Source: Bacillus thuringiensis (GTDB lineage: Bacteria; Bacillota; Bacilli; Bacillales; Bacillaceae_G). Taken from it: DNA of 64,000 nt. A program made the position numbers and the translations under genes. Location: assembly GCF_022095615.2 (NCBI RefSeq), contig NZ_CP155559.1, positions 2,911,501 to 2,975,500 on the forward strand, read 5' to 3'. Positions 8,608 through 18,465 of this stretch are shown in pieces; positions within the stretch are counted from its first letter, which is position 1, and each line of letters starts with the position of its first letter. The notes under the pieces are model-generated. The model was not told the origin of the DNA and made no database searches. It worked only from the letters and a program-made list of their open reading frames with translations.

Positions 8608-8764
8608 ATAAAGTGAAACTTTAATCAGTGGGGGTTTTGTTCATCCCCCACTGATTATTAGTTGAACCAATCGGACTTTTACGGACAGTTGATCCCCCAC
8701 CTAACTTCTTTGCTTCCGCTGAATTTTGAGGTGGGGGTCTTACTGCCCGTTAAAGCGGGATAAA
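8608..8764. repeat. bcr1-type dispersed element, copy 1
   Basis: The 157-bp sequence runs from ATAAAGTGAAACTTTAATCA to GCGGGATAAA and contains two internal complementary G/C runs (GTGGGGG...CCCCCAC and CCCCCACC...GGTGGGGG). Two more copies lie at 44042-44199 and 49212-49405. I recognise this as the bcr1 repeat of the B. cereus group; the name is from memory. Confidence 0.85.
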
Positions 8765-8852
8765 TTTACTTGCCCTTTGACTGTAATTTAGGTCTTCTCC
8801 CAAGAATTATGTATCATTTTTAATTCTCACACTATAATCATTATTATTTTTA

Positions 8853-9731
8853 TTATACTAATACTTTTTCAGGATTATTTAACTTCTGCATAAAGATACG
8901 TGCTGCAAAACTTAAAAATTTATCATCAAAGTGAATAAGATTAATATCTTGACTTGGTGTTGGGTCAATTATACGAACTATGCTCAAAGTATCATTATTA
9001 ACAAAGTTAACCAGTGAAAGAGGTATTATGGCAACCCCATGTCCATTGTATACAAGGCTCAATAGAGAAATAGAAGATTTTGTTTCTATATTTGCTTCAG
9101 ATAAAGATAACCCTAAACTCTCACAATATATTTTAATAGATTCACGACAACTACATGAAACCATTATTCTACTCAGTCCTACTAATTCTCGAAAAGAAAC
9201 AAATGATGTTTCATTCAAAGGATGATTTTTTGGAATGACAAGGACAAGCTCTTCGCTATACAAAAGGGTGCTTGTTAATGTGTCTGGAATTTGAGCACTA
9301 CGCGTGATGCCTATATCAATATTTTTATCAACGATTTGATTTACAGCAACTTCAGATTCTATAATCTTTACTACAATGTTAGGATAATGTTGTTGAAACT
9401 TCATAATATAAGGTGTTAAATAAGTGAGATCCTCTAATAAACCTCCTATAGTAATTACACCTCTTTTTACCCCCTTTAATTCAAAAATTTCATTATAAAC
9501 GTCATCAAATTGTTGCATGATAAATTTCCCTTTATCAAATAGCAGCTTACCCGCTTCTGTCATTTTGATACCTCTTCCAACTCGATGAAACAAGGGTGTA
9601 TCAAGTTCACCTTCTAACACACGGATTTGTTGACTTAAAGTCGGCTGTGAAATACCTAGAACTTCCGCAGCTTTAGTAAAACTATTATTATTACAAACTT
9701 GAATAAAATACTCTAAATGACGTAATTCCAT
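8853..9731 (-). CDS. LysR-family transcriptional regulator
   Basis: 292 residues. The N-terminal winged helix-turn-helix is typical (MELRHLEYFIQVCNNNSFTKAA, then LGISQPTLSQQIRVLE), followed by a periplasmic-binding-protein-like effector domain (~90-285). The family usually senses a small metabolite and often regulates a divergent operon. Here the gene converges on the amidohydrolase operon rather than diverging from it, and no intact gene lies directly upstream (the neighbour is a MarR pseudogene), so its target is not evident. The start has GGAGAG ~12 bases upstream. Confidence 0.9.
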   Translation of the reverse strand: MELRHLEYFIQVCNNNSFTKAAEVLGISQPTLSQQIRVLEGELDTPLFHRVGRGIKMTEAGKLLFDKGKFIMQQFDDVYNEIFELKGVKRGVITIGGLLEDLTYLTPYIMKFQQHYPNIVVKIIESEVAVNQIVDKNIDIGITRSAQIPDTLTSTLLYSEELVLVIPKNHPLNETSFVSFRELVGLSRIMVSCSCRESIKIYCESLGLSLSEANIETKSSISLLSLVYNGHGVAIIPLSLVNFVNNDTLSIVRIIDPTPSQDINLIHFDDKFLSFAARIFMQKLNNPEKVLV

Positions 9732-9950
9732 TCTTGATACCCACTCTCCGCTTTATGAAAGATTTATAATGAAAAGGACGATATGTATACGTTAACATAA
9801 CAACTTTATTTCATACTATACCAATCGAAATTACACGTTTTATTCATTTTGTATTACAATAAGTTTACTACCATTTATTAATTTTTCCTCCTATTTATTT
9901 AAATTATATTTAATTAGGACGTTACTAATTAGAGATATATTTCTAAAAAT

Positions 9951-10386
9951 TTATAGTTCTAGTGCATAATACCCTAATTTTTTCAACTTTTCGATTATCA
10001 TTTTTTTCTCAATATAGTCCAAACTACCAAATATTTGCCGAATCCCCTCTTTATGCTGAGGAAAAATTAGTGTCACCAATTCAATACCTTCTGAAGTAAT
10101 TGATGCATACGTGACACGGCGGTCTTTAGGACATGGTTTTCACCTCTTCTTTTCCAACCTATCCACTACATACGTGATACTTCTACTTGCAAGTAATATT
10201 TTGGTCTCCAAGTTTTTGTATAGGCTGGTCGCCTTTACTGTATAGTAGCTTAAGCACTGCAAATTCAGTTGGATTAAGTCCATAAATTTTTATATCCTTT
10301 TCAATACGTTTAGTGATTGACTGTAATTCCCTTGATAATATAACAAATAACTTTAAAGATAAGCTCTCATCGTTAATCACGCTCAT
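9951..10386 (-). pseudogene. MarR-family regulator (OhrR/HTH type), frameshifted
   Basis: The N-terminal part is intact (MSVINDESLSLKLFVILSRE, LNPTEFAVLKLLYSKGDQP), then a +1 frameshift near 10197 turns the DNA-recognition helix into nonsense. In the next frame the protein continues as ILLASRSITYVVDRLEKK, meets a TGA with loss of a few codons, and resumes as PCPKDRRVTYASITSEG through KKLGYYALEL and a stop. The whole domain order of a MarR wHTH protein is therefore visible but interrupted at least twice. Most likely inactive; a truncated 67-residue product without a working wing would be made at best. Confidence 0.8.
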
Positions 10387-10844
10387 AATTACCAATCCTT
10401 TACAACTTATCTTGAATTCGAGATTCATTATATTATCGTCAAAATATTATGTCAATAATTCATTTTAGCTTTATCAAGCCACTTATAATTTATTTCTCAA
10501 CATAAGGCATATGGAATTAGAAGAAAACAATTGTTAATATATAAGTATCTCAATTACGTTATTTCTTTTAAAGAGAGCTTGTTTTCTAACGCAAGTTCTC
10601 TTTTGTCATATTCTAAATAGTATTTGGACAAATCTTACATGGTGAGTCTACACATGTATGATATAGTTTTTAAACAAAGATTCACCATTTTTATCATTGC
10701 GGGGACATCAAAACTTTAACTTGATGGGGATATAATACTACCTCAATTAATAAATATTACTAACCATATATCTATGGTTAATATCTATCACATTTTTTAT
10801 AAACAAGATTAATTGGATTTAAAAAAAGATTTCTTTTTCTTTAC
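10387..10844. other. Intergenic region with a repeat fragment
   Basis: Contains an AAAGAGAGCTTG ... CAAGTTCTCTTTT hairpin (about 10569-10603) and, near 10698-10740, a fragment of the dispersed CTTAAGTTGATGG repeat. No gene is supported. Confidence 0.4.
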
Positions 10845-11752
10845 TCATAATAAATCACCTGTCCATCCTTTAAATCGCATATACATACCTCCTGTTGTGA
10901 AAATAATAAATAAGAGAGCAATTAAATAGCTATATTTTTATTCTAGTTCAGGCATATATTTAAAATTCATCCCCCACAATGCTCCTAAGGCCGTCAAAGG
11001 CGTACTTACAGCAGTTAATACAGTAAGAGCTTTCATAATTTCATTCCCACGATGAGAAGAAACAACTTCTTGTAAATGAATCATCGTGTCCAATTCTTCT
11101 TGGTACTCTTTAACAAATTGTAATCCACGCTCTAATTTTACGTATGTTTGTTTATAACAAAGGGTGTTTGCTAAGTTTTCTAACCAAGCTTCTTTCAGGC
11201 CTTGTAACACTTCTTGTATTAGGCGAAACACATGTGTGTTCATAAATAGTTCATGACGAATATGATAAATTCTTTCTAAAACTGCTATGGTATTATGATG
11301 ATAAAAATCCCATAATACATTTCTAAAATTGTTTTCGAAATAGTCAACCTTTCGCAAATAGTGAGATATAAACATTGATAAGATAGCACATAATCCTTCA
11401 GCGGAACTATTACAATTTTTTGCACTAGAAGAGGCATTATGTATTAATTTCTGAAAGTCCTCTTCCTCTTTTTCCTGAAACGTTATCAGTATTCCATGAG
11501 CTACGAAATAATGAAGAAAATTTTGAATTTTGGCGTCCTTTTATTTTGATCATATAAAAACGAACCATATACACAAGTCTGACTTGGTGATAACGTATAA
11601 ACATATAATCCATTTTCACAAGGAGAACTTATTTTCTTTACAAATTGAGAGAAATAAAATGTTACATCACGAGGGATTGTAGAAGAAAGTCTTTCAAGCT
11701 CACTAGTTCTCACATGATACCAACTCCATTTCGGCATTTTTATGCATTCCAT
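10845..11752 (-). pseudogene. corA: CorA-type magnesium transporter, broken
   Basis: Minus-strand pieces rebuild a CorA-like channel. The N-terminal part begins MPKWSWYHVRTSELERL (RBS GAAAGGAAG before an ATG at 11752) and runs to about 11540. A frameshift then moves the frame to NFLHYFVAHGILITFQEKEE, which continues through the long helix (LQEVVSSHRGNEIMKALTVL) to the pore signature GALWGMNFKYMPELE at ~10940. There an in-frame TAA falls in the periplasmic loop; beyond it the second transmembrane helix (YSYLIALLFIIFTTGGMYM) and the basic end KGWTGDLL are still readable in the same frame. At least two lesions make transport activity unlikely. Confidence 0.85.
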
Positions 11753-11876
11753 ATTATTCTTCCTTTCTGAATAGTTTTATTTTTGATCGAATAATATCCG
11801 TAATATGTAATTTGCATGTAGGTATTCATGTCTTTGAGGAAAAGTTTTTAGAGCAACTAAATTACAAAATAAATAG

Positions 11877-11916
11877 CATAGGAGGTCTTATTCTGTTAAA
11901 AGGAAGACCTCCTATA
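11877..11916. terminator. Hairpin, probable terminator
   Basis: AGGAGGTCTT and AAGACCTCCT are perfect 10-base arms around a 14-base loop. The gene it served is unclear, as it lies upstream of the CorA relic. Confidence 0.5.
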
Positions 11917-12057
11917 TACTAGCTATTTTTAATTTTAAACATTTCCTCTATACAAGCATTTTTTATCCTTTCTTATAAAGAATTTATTATATGGGGAAAA
12001 GAAGCTACATAATTTGGCACATCTATTCAACGAACTCCATTTCGGTCGTTATTATAA

Positions 12058-12318
12058 TTTAGATTCATATTCAGATTGATTGGTGATGTCGTCAAATACT
12101 TGGCTTCCAATTTAAAGATGTTAAACCTAAATTTCCGAAAAATTTCACACAATAGGTTATTAATGTTTTTGAATATTAAAGAGATGTCACGAGCACTTTC
12201 CTTTGATAGCAGTGTTACAAATAACAATTTATTTAAAAGGAAAGCCCCTTATTTTATAGAAAAATTCTATTTAGAAAAAGTTACAAAAGGAGTACAAGAT
12301 ACTTTTTTCGGTAATTAA
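12058..12318 (+). pseudogene. Unrecognised C-terminal coding fragment
   Basis: An open frame of ~86 codons follows a stop at 12055, with no ATG or RBS at its head. Its composition is protein-like (DVVKYLASNLKMLNLNF, RKAPYFIEKFYLEKV, ending GVQDTFFGN) and it ends just before the hairpin at 12333-12369. I take it as the tail of a deleted gene. The overlapping minus-strand frame has no support. No family recognised. Confidence 0.35.
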
Positions 12319-12332
12319 ATCAAAAGAAAAAT

Positions 12333-12369
12333 AAAAAAACACTCCTTTTCAAAGAGTGCTTTTAAAAAA
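12333..12369. terminator. Terminator hairpin
   Basis: AAAAAAACACTC ... GAGTGCTTTTAAAA; usable from either strand. Confidence 0.7.
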
Positions 12370-12437
12370 CATATAACCTAATAAAAATGTTTCTATTTTG
12401 ATTACAGAAAGAAAGTCTTTATTAAAACATATGGTTG

Positions 12438-12760
12438 CTAATTTAATTGCAATCTTCCTTGCACCCAAGCAGCAATATCATTTATAACATACTCAGGGAT
12501 ATTAGCAGAATTATAATATTCATCCGGTTTACTTATTTCTCCATGTCCTTCTATAAATAAGAGATTTAACTTTGAATATAGTCGATAATCAATGTTATCT
12601 CGTTCTTCTAGTTGTTCTTTCCAAAGAGGGATTTCGATTTTCGATTGAACTTGATAGTCTCTTTCTCCTTAAATAATAAAAAGCTGTGTCTTTTGTTCTT
12701 TTGACATTTCCACTGCTTTAATTTTACAGATAGAATCCTTACTTCACAGGTTTTTTTTGC
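12438..12760 (-). pseudogene. Alpha/beta hydrolase, C-terminal remnant
   Basis: The minus-strand frame reads QLFII, a stop, GERDYQVQSKIEIPLWKEQL, then YRLYSKLNLLFIEGHGEISKP and NIPEYVINDIAAWVQGRL to a stop at 12438. This is the acid-to-histidine end of a serine-hydrolase domain (I-x-G-x-x-D-Y and L-x-H/L-LFIEG), with the nucleophile region missing and a nonsense codon where QG-E-R-D-Y should begin. The catalytic His position is Leu (LNLLF). Dead fragment; upper limit approximate. Confidence 0.65.
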
Positions 12761-12835
12761 TGTTTTCACTATATCCTTACTATACAAATGAAAATATACA
12801 AACTTTGCATAAAAGAATGATTTTATAGTATCTTT

Positions 12836-13018
12836 TTAATATCCATGTCCGCCTTGCCAACCACCGTGTCCACCTTGCCAACCACCGTGTCCGCCCGGCC
12901 AACCACCGTGTCCACCTTGCCAACCACCGTGTCCACCTTGCCAACCACCGTGTCCACCTGGCCAACCACCGTGTCCGCCTTGCCACCAGCCTGTATAGCC
13001 TTGTCTCTGTGAGTTCAT
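12836..13018 (-). CDS. Gly/His/Trp tandem-repeat peptide
   Basis: A 60-residue protein made almost wholly of a seven-residue repeat, GGHGGWQ or GGHGGWP, about six and a half times, after a short lead (MNSQRQGYTGWW) and ending GHGY. At DNA level the unit is 21 bp and copies are almost identical, so it is a VNTR. An AAGAAGGGA box precedes the ATG by 7-8 bases. There is no signal peptide, membrane segment or Cys. Gly/His/Trp repeats recall coat-type or metal-binding structural proteins, and a spore surface role is possible, but I do not recognise a family. Other frames through the repeat are also open because of the 21-bp period, but lack an RBS. Confidence 0.65.
   Translation of the reverse strand: MNSQRQGYTGWWQGGHGGWPGGHGGWQGGHGGWQGGHGGWPGGHGGWQGGHGGWQGGHGY
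12847..12985. repeat. 21-bp tandem repeat (VNTR)
   Basis: Unit CCACCGTGTCCACCTTGCCAA repeats ~6.5 times head to tail, with two copies varying to CGCCCGGCC or CACCTGGCC. It lies inside the Gly/His/Trp gene and keeps its frame. Confidence 0.9.
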
Positions 13019-13298
13019 TCCTTCGCATCCCTTCTTATTAAAAATTCAAATACTGTAACTGGGTATTCTCTAAATATAATTATGTATCCCAAAAATAAAT
13101 GTATCCGCAAACATCTCGATTATTGGTAACGTAATTATCTAATAAAAAAACATTTATTATTGCAAATCTAAGCTCTATTATCTTTTTACTCCCTCAATTC
13201 CCATTACTTTCTCTATAAATAAAATTGCACAATCTATATTTTTCCACAACGAACTGAATACTAATCAAGAACAATCTTGCAATTAATTCACTTTGAAC

Positions 13299-13468
13299 TT
13301 ATAATGCTAAACCTAAATCAACAAATTTTACAGTATCAATAACTTTATCTTCCATCCATAGTTTGTAAAGTTCATCTTTACCTTCAAATACTTTTATTTC
13401 TCTTTCAATTATAGAAATTATGTATTTATACTCGTTAAATAACATTTTAGTTGGGCTCTATCTGACAT
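13299..13468 (-). pseudogene. Small ORF with a probable frameshift
   Basis: A good RBS (GAAAGGAG) precedes ATG at 13468 (MSDRAQLK), but that frame soon closes. The next frame continues as MLFNEYKYIISIIEREIKV and ends KVIDTVKFVDLGLAL at 13299. One inserted or lost base near 13445 would join them into a ~56-residue charged helical protein. It is either a recent pseudogene or a sequence error; no family recognised. Confidence 0.45.
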
Positions 13469-13567
13469 ATATAACTCCTTTCAACCTTACCTAGTGTAAA
13501 TTCAATTTTTTAAAATGTTATACAAGGAATGAGACACCACCTAGAATTAGTTCAATCATTATACATG

Positions 13568-13615
13568 AAAAAAGCGAAAGCTTCCTCGATAAAATCGAGG
13601 AAGCTTTCGCTTTTT
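13568..13615 (-). terminator. Terminator of gshF
   Basis: A 21-bp perfect stem (AAAAGCGAAAGCTTCCTCGA with its complement) around a 4-base loop, T runs on both sides, 58 bases beyond the gshF stop. Confidence 0.92.
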
Positions 13616-13672
13616 AAACTATAAGAACTTTTTCAGTGCCCTAGACATAACTAAGGACCTTTTTAATTAAAT

Positions 13673-15943
13673 TTAACTACCAACTAACAATTCAGGGAAT
13701 AAATAATGTAGTACATACATAGTTAAACGTCTAGACTTTCCTTTATACGGATATATATGCATGTACATTGATGGATTAAAGTTTGCCTCAATAATTCCAT
13801 AAGCGTTTTTATTTGCTGCAGGGATTTCTGTGTTTTCAATAATCAAATCTATACCGCTAATATTAGCTCCAAGTGCAGCTACCGCATCTATAGCTAGTTT
13901 CTTATAATCATCGGGAATTTGATCTGTCACATCGATTGAATCTCCACCTGTACTGACATTAGAATTTTCTCGCAGAAATACAATTTCGCCACTTATTGGA
14001 ATTGAATTTTTTCGGTACCCTTGAGCTTTAAGCATTAAGAGCTCCAATTCACCTAATTGTATACTTTCTAAAGGTGTCCTATGGTCCATTCCTCTTAATG
14101 AATCCAAGTTTTTTTGAAGAACCAATTCTTCAATCGTATGTGTACCGTCCCCTACAACATTAGCAGGAATTCGTAATAAAACAGCATGAACCTTGTCATC
14201 TAGAACAAAAAATCGATATTCTGTTCCATAAACAAATTCTTCTATTAATACGGATGAGTCTTCTTTAAATGCTAATGTGAGTGCTTTTTGATAGTCTTCG
14301 TAACTTGTTCCGTCTTCTTTAAAGATAGATATTCCTAATCCATAATTTGTTGTTTTTGGTTTTACAACAAAAGGCTTTCTTGCAAATAAATCATAGGAAC
14401 GTAAAGCTTTTTCTATATCGTTAAATTCCTCGCCTATCGGCACACGAAATCCATGTTGTTGAAGAATTTTCTTTGTTACTGTTTTATTTTCCATAATTAA
14501 TGGTGATATATAACTATCTTTACTAGTCATATTCCCATTCTTCACATATTCAACATGACTTCCTAGCTTTAGTCTTAAAAATTGATCTTGTCGATCTAAA
14601 ACGTCTACTTGTATTCCTTGTTGAATAGCATCAAACATTAAAATTTGTGTAGATAACTCCATGTCAGTAAATCCTGATAGCTGATACGGTTTATCCCATG
14701 ATTTTTTATAATTTTCTTTAGCAATACGGGAAGCTACCTGTCTTTGACTACTTTTTATAATCTCTTTATAAAGTCGTCCAGCTAAAGTCTTACTTGGATC
14801 TGTTAGCATTTCTCTTAAGTTAACAAATAATGTATTCGAAACCGTTATGTCTAACAACTCTGTTACATGTTCCATCTCATCAACAATACGCTCAGCATCT
14901 GTTTTAAATTGCGTATGTTCTAAAGGATGTTCAAGAGCCACTAAATTATTTTGAATATCACCGATTTTTACCCATTCATCATTATGATCATCTTGGTCAA
15001 TCCAGAGTAAATAGATGAGGAAAAGGTGCAGAAATTCTGCTTGTTCATGGCTAATTCCATATGTTTCAAAAGGATTTAAATCTAGGTTTCTTAATTCCAT
15101 ATAACGAATACCCTGATTATTTAAATCTGAGACTTTTGGGCCGCCCCTTAAACGGACAGATGCATAAAATTCTTTTTCCTCTAATAAAACCCCTTTACGC
15201 ACTAACGAAGAAAGATCAGATATATAGTTTTGTAAACTACTATAGGATACTTGAACATCGTTTTCATTGCTATAACCATATTTACTATTTCTAATGCTTC
15301 TTACGGCGCCATTTAAAGGATTTTTTTCAAAGAAATTCTTTTCACTACTAGGAGAAGCACCGAAGAAATACGTTATTAGCCATCGATAGTGTAAATAATT
15401 CCTTGTGACTTTCAAATAAATTTCTGTTTTAAATTGATGATAATCTTTTATTTCTGATTGTAATTCAAATAATACCTGAATTAAATCATCGCTAAATTCA
15501 AAATTGAAATGAATACCACTAATCATTTGTTTTCGTCGACCATAAGAATTAGATAAATATCGGCGATATAAAACATTTTCATGATTATTAAGTTTCGCAA
15601 TCATAATATCTTCTTCTTTTTCGGGCAACTGTGGTGGCATACTTAATGGCCAAAGCATTTCGGTAACGCCCATAGAACGATAGGCAACATCATGAATAGC
15701 TGCTAAATAATTAAATAAATCTTCTAGTGTCTCGGTAACTGGTGTGATTAGTTCCATCTGTGTTTCAGAGAAATCCCGCTGAATATAAGGATGGTCATCT
15801 CTTACTGAAATACTATTGGGATGTTCTGTTTTAGCTAAACTTCCTGATAGATCCACTCGTTGACTTTCTTTTTCAACGCCAAAACGTGCTTTTAATACAT
15901 ATGGTTTAATACGGTCATTGTTTAACATTTTTTTCATTTCCAT
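13673..15943 (-). CDS. gshF: Bifunctional glutathione biosynthesis protein GshF (GshAB)
   Basis: A 756-residue fusion that makes glutathione in one chain. Residues ~1-500 are a glutamate-cysteine ligase of the GshA type (KARFGVEKESQRVDL, SGIHFNFEFSDD, MELRNLDLNPFETYG). Residues ~500-756 are an ATP-grasp domain acting as glutathione synthetase (FVVKPKTTNYGLGI, VLIEEFVYGTEYRFFVL, GIIEANFNPSMYMHIYP). The length matches the Listeria and Streptococcus fusion enzymes. The long frame starts at 15964, but a GGGGGG stretch ~10 bases before the ATG at 15943 argues for that start. It lies downstream of the formaldehyde genes on the same strand, with a decayed GshF copy between, so cotranscription is possible. 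B. cereus-group bacteria mainly use bacillithiol, which makes the gene noteworthy. Confidence 0.95.
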   Translation of the reverse strand: MEMKKMLNNDRIKPYVLKARFGVEKESQRVDLSGSLAKTEHPNSISVRDDHPYIQRDFSETQMELITPVTETLEDLFNYLAAIHDVAYRSMGVTEMLWPLSMPPQLPEKEEDIMIAKLNNHENVLYRRYLSNSYGRRKQMISGIHFNFEFSDDLIQVLFELQSEIKDYHQFKTEIYLKVTRNYLHYRWLITYFFGASPSSEKNFFEKNPLNGAVRSIRNSKYGYSNENDVQVSYSSLQNYISDLSSLVRKGVLLEEKEFYASVRLRGGPKVSDLNNQGIRYMELRNLDLNPFETYGISHEQAEFLHLFLIYLLWIDQDDHNDEWVKIGDIQNNLVALEHPLEHTQFKTDAERIVDEMEHVTELLDITVSNTLFVNLREMLTDPSKTLAGRLYKEIIKSSQRQVASRIAKENYKKSWDKPYQLSGFTDMELSTQILMFDAIQQGIQVDVLDRQDQFLRLKLGSHVEYVKNGNMTSKDSYISPLIMENKTVTKKILQQHGFRVPIGEEFNDIEKALRSYDLFARKPFVVKPKTTNYGLGISIFKEDGTSYEDYQKALTLAFKEDSSVLIEEFVYGTEYRFFVLDDKVHAVLLRIPANVVGDGTHTIEELVLQKNLDSLRGMDHRTPLESIQLGELELLMLKAQGYRKNSIPISGEIVFLRENSNVSTGGDSIDVTDQIPDDYKKLAIDAVAALGANISGIDLIIENTEIPAANKNAYGIIEANFNPSMYMHIYPYKGKSRRLTMYVLHYLFPELLVGS

Positions 15944-16013
15944 ATAAACGGTACCCCCCATCAACTCAAATATTTGATATAGAAATCGCCAAAGTTATAG
16001 CTATTTTTTACAT

Positions 16014-16268
16014 TCAGCATTTGGATATTAATGGCCAAAGCATTTTATTCTTATCCACAGAAAGAGAAGGGATTTCGTGGATAGCTGCTAAGTTATTAAT
16101 CATGTCTTCTACTGTTTTAGCATTAAACTGAATATATGAAATGGATTTAGACGTTTCAGTCAAACTCTCAACTAAGTCAACTTGGCGATTTTCCTTTTCA
16201 ATTCCATAACGAGCTTTTAATAAGGATCGTTTAACACCGTAATTAAATAGTATTTTTTTCATACACAT
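16014..16268 (-). pseudogene. Truncated N-terminal copy of gshF
   Basis: 84 codons starting at an ATG with a strong RBS (GAGGGGGAAG). The frame reads MKKILFNYGVKRSLLKARYG-IEKENRQVDL, then NLAAIHEI and KMLWPLISKC before a stop. It aligns with residues 1-110 of the intact GshF next door (KARFGVEKESQRVDL, NLAAIHDV, EMLWPLSMP) but lacks ~25 residues in the middle and everything after the MLWPL block. It is the relic of a tandem duplication or of a second, diverged gshF; the sequence identity is too low for a recent duplication. Confidence 0.8.
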
Positions 16269-16329
16269 AAACTCTTCCCCCTCATTTAATTGTTTTACAG
16301 ACGATAAAACACGACAAAATATAACAATC

Positions 16330-16362
16330 AAAAGTACCCACACCCCTACATGCGGATACTTT
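16330..16362 (-). terminator. Weak hairpin after the S-formylglutathione hydrolase gene
   Basis: On the minus strand AGTATCCGCA pairs with TGTGGGTACT (one G-T pair), followed by TTTTG. It may be only a partial terminator before the gshF genes. Confidence 0.45.
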
Positions 16363-16391
16363 TGTTACTATATTTTGCTTGTAAATATGAA

Positions 16392-17225
16392 TCATCTTAA
16401 ATATTTCATATGGAAAGAGAAATGCTCATGTAAGAAAGTAGCAATAAAGAAGTAGCTATGATCATAGCCCTCCATTTTTTTATAAGTTACCATTTGACTA
16501 TTTTTTTGAGCATTCTCTAAGAAAATATGCTCTGCCAATTGTTTTGGATAAAACTCGTCTTGACTACCTTGCAGAATAAGAATAGGTGGAATCGTATCTT
16601 CTTTAATTAATTCTGAAGCATCCCATTGTTTCCAAGAATCTTTGTCTTCACCTAAATAAGAGGTGAAAGCATGTATTCCCCATGGGACTTGACTAGGGGT
16701 TAGGATTGGCGAGAAAGCAGAAATCGCTTTGAATCTCTTAGCATTTTTCAAACCAATCACTAACGCCCCATGTCCTCCCATTGAATGCCCCATTATGCTT
16801 TCTTCACCTGAAAAATTAGGTACGATAGTCAATGCAATGGATGTTAATTCATCTACTATATAGGAATACATTTTATAATGATTTGCCCAAGGTTCCTCGG
16901 TAGCATTTACATAAAAACCTGCTCCTTGTCCAAGATCCCATGCTGCAACATCTGAAACGTGTTCTCCACGCGGTGAAGTATCTGGCATGATTACTGCAAC
17001 TTGATGCTTTTCAGCCAAACGTTGGAATCCACTTTTTTGACTAAAATTATCATCTGTACAAGTTAAACCAGATAACCACCATATAAGCGGGATTTTTTTC
17101 TTTTCTTTATTTGATGGTAAGTAGATACTAAATTTCATATCACATTGCAAAACTTCTGAATAATGACTATATTTACGTTGCTCTCCGCCGAAAGAACGAT
17201 GTTGTTCAATACATGTAAGACTCAT
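16392..17225 (-). CDS. fghA: S-formylglutathione hydrolase
   Basis: A 277-residue serine esterase of the esterase D/FGH family. It hydrolyses S-formylglutathione to formate and glutathione, the second step of glutathione-dependent formaldehyde oxidation. Motifs: WLSGLTCTDDNF near the oxyanion hole, nucleophile in IMGHSMGGHGALV, acid in LQGSQDEFYPKQL, and His in GYDHSYFFIATF. The longest frame starts at 17240 inside frmA, but GGAG nine bases before the ATG at 17225, placed in the frmA stop region, favours that start. It is four bases downstream of frmA and tightly coupled to it. Confidence 0.93.
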   Translation of the reverse strand: MSLTCIEQHRSFGGEQRKYSHYSEVLQCDMKFSIYLPSNKEKKKIPLIWWLSGLTCTDDNFSQKSGFQRLAEKHQVAVIMPDTSPRGEHVSDVAAWDLGQGAGFYVNATEEPWANHYKMYSYIVDELTSIALTIVPNFSGEESIMGHSMGGHGALVIGLKNAKRFKAISAFSPILTPSQVPWGIHAFTSYLGEDKDSWKQWDASELIKEDTIPPILILQGSQDEFYPKQLAEHIFLENAQKNSQMVTYKKMEGYDHSYFFIATFLHEHFSFHMKYLR

Positions 17226-17229
17226 TCTC

Positions 17230-18366
<1,137 letters not shown>

Positions 18367-18415
18367 CTATTGTTTACACCACTAAGATTACACTTTATAA
18401 TTTTAATTACAATAC

Positions 18416-18429
18416 TGACAAATTTGTCA
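18416..18429. promoter_or_regulatory. Candidate HxlR operator
   Basis: TGACAAATTTGTCA is a perfect 14-bp palindrome in the 120-bp divergent frmA-hxlR promoter region. Confidence 0.6.
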
Positions 18430-18465
18430 CTATAAACATTTTTTACGAAAGGAAGGTCAAAAATT

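Noticed and set aside
12027..12227. 66-codon minus-strand ORF
   Set aside because: Overlaps the more protein-like + strand fragment and has no RBS.
12847..12985. CRISPR-like array
   Set aside because: Units are directly adjacent with no spacers and encode a protein repeat.
12780..13028. Arg/Trp-rich ORF (RWTRWLA repeats) over the 21-bp repeat
   Set aside because: It is the second reading frame of the same repeat; a 21-bp period keeps all frames open. The Gly/His/Trp frame has the better RBS.
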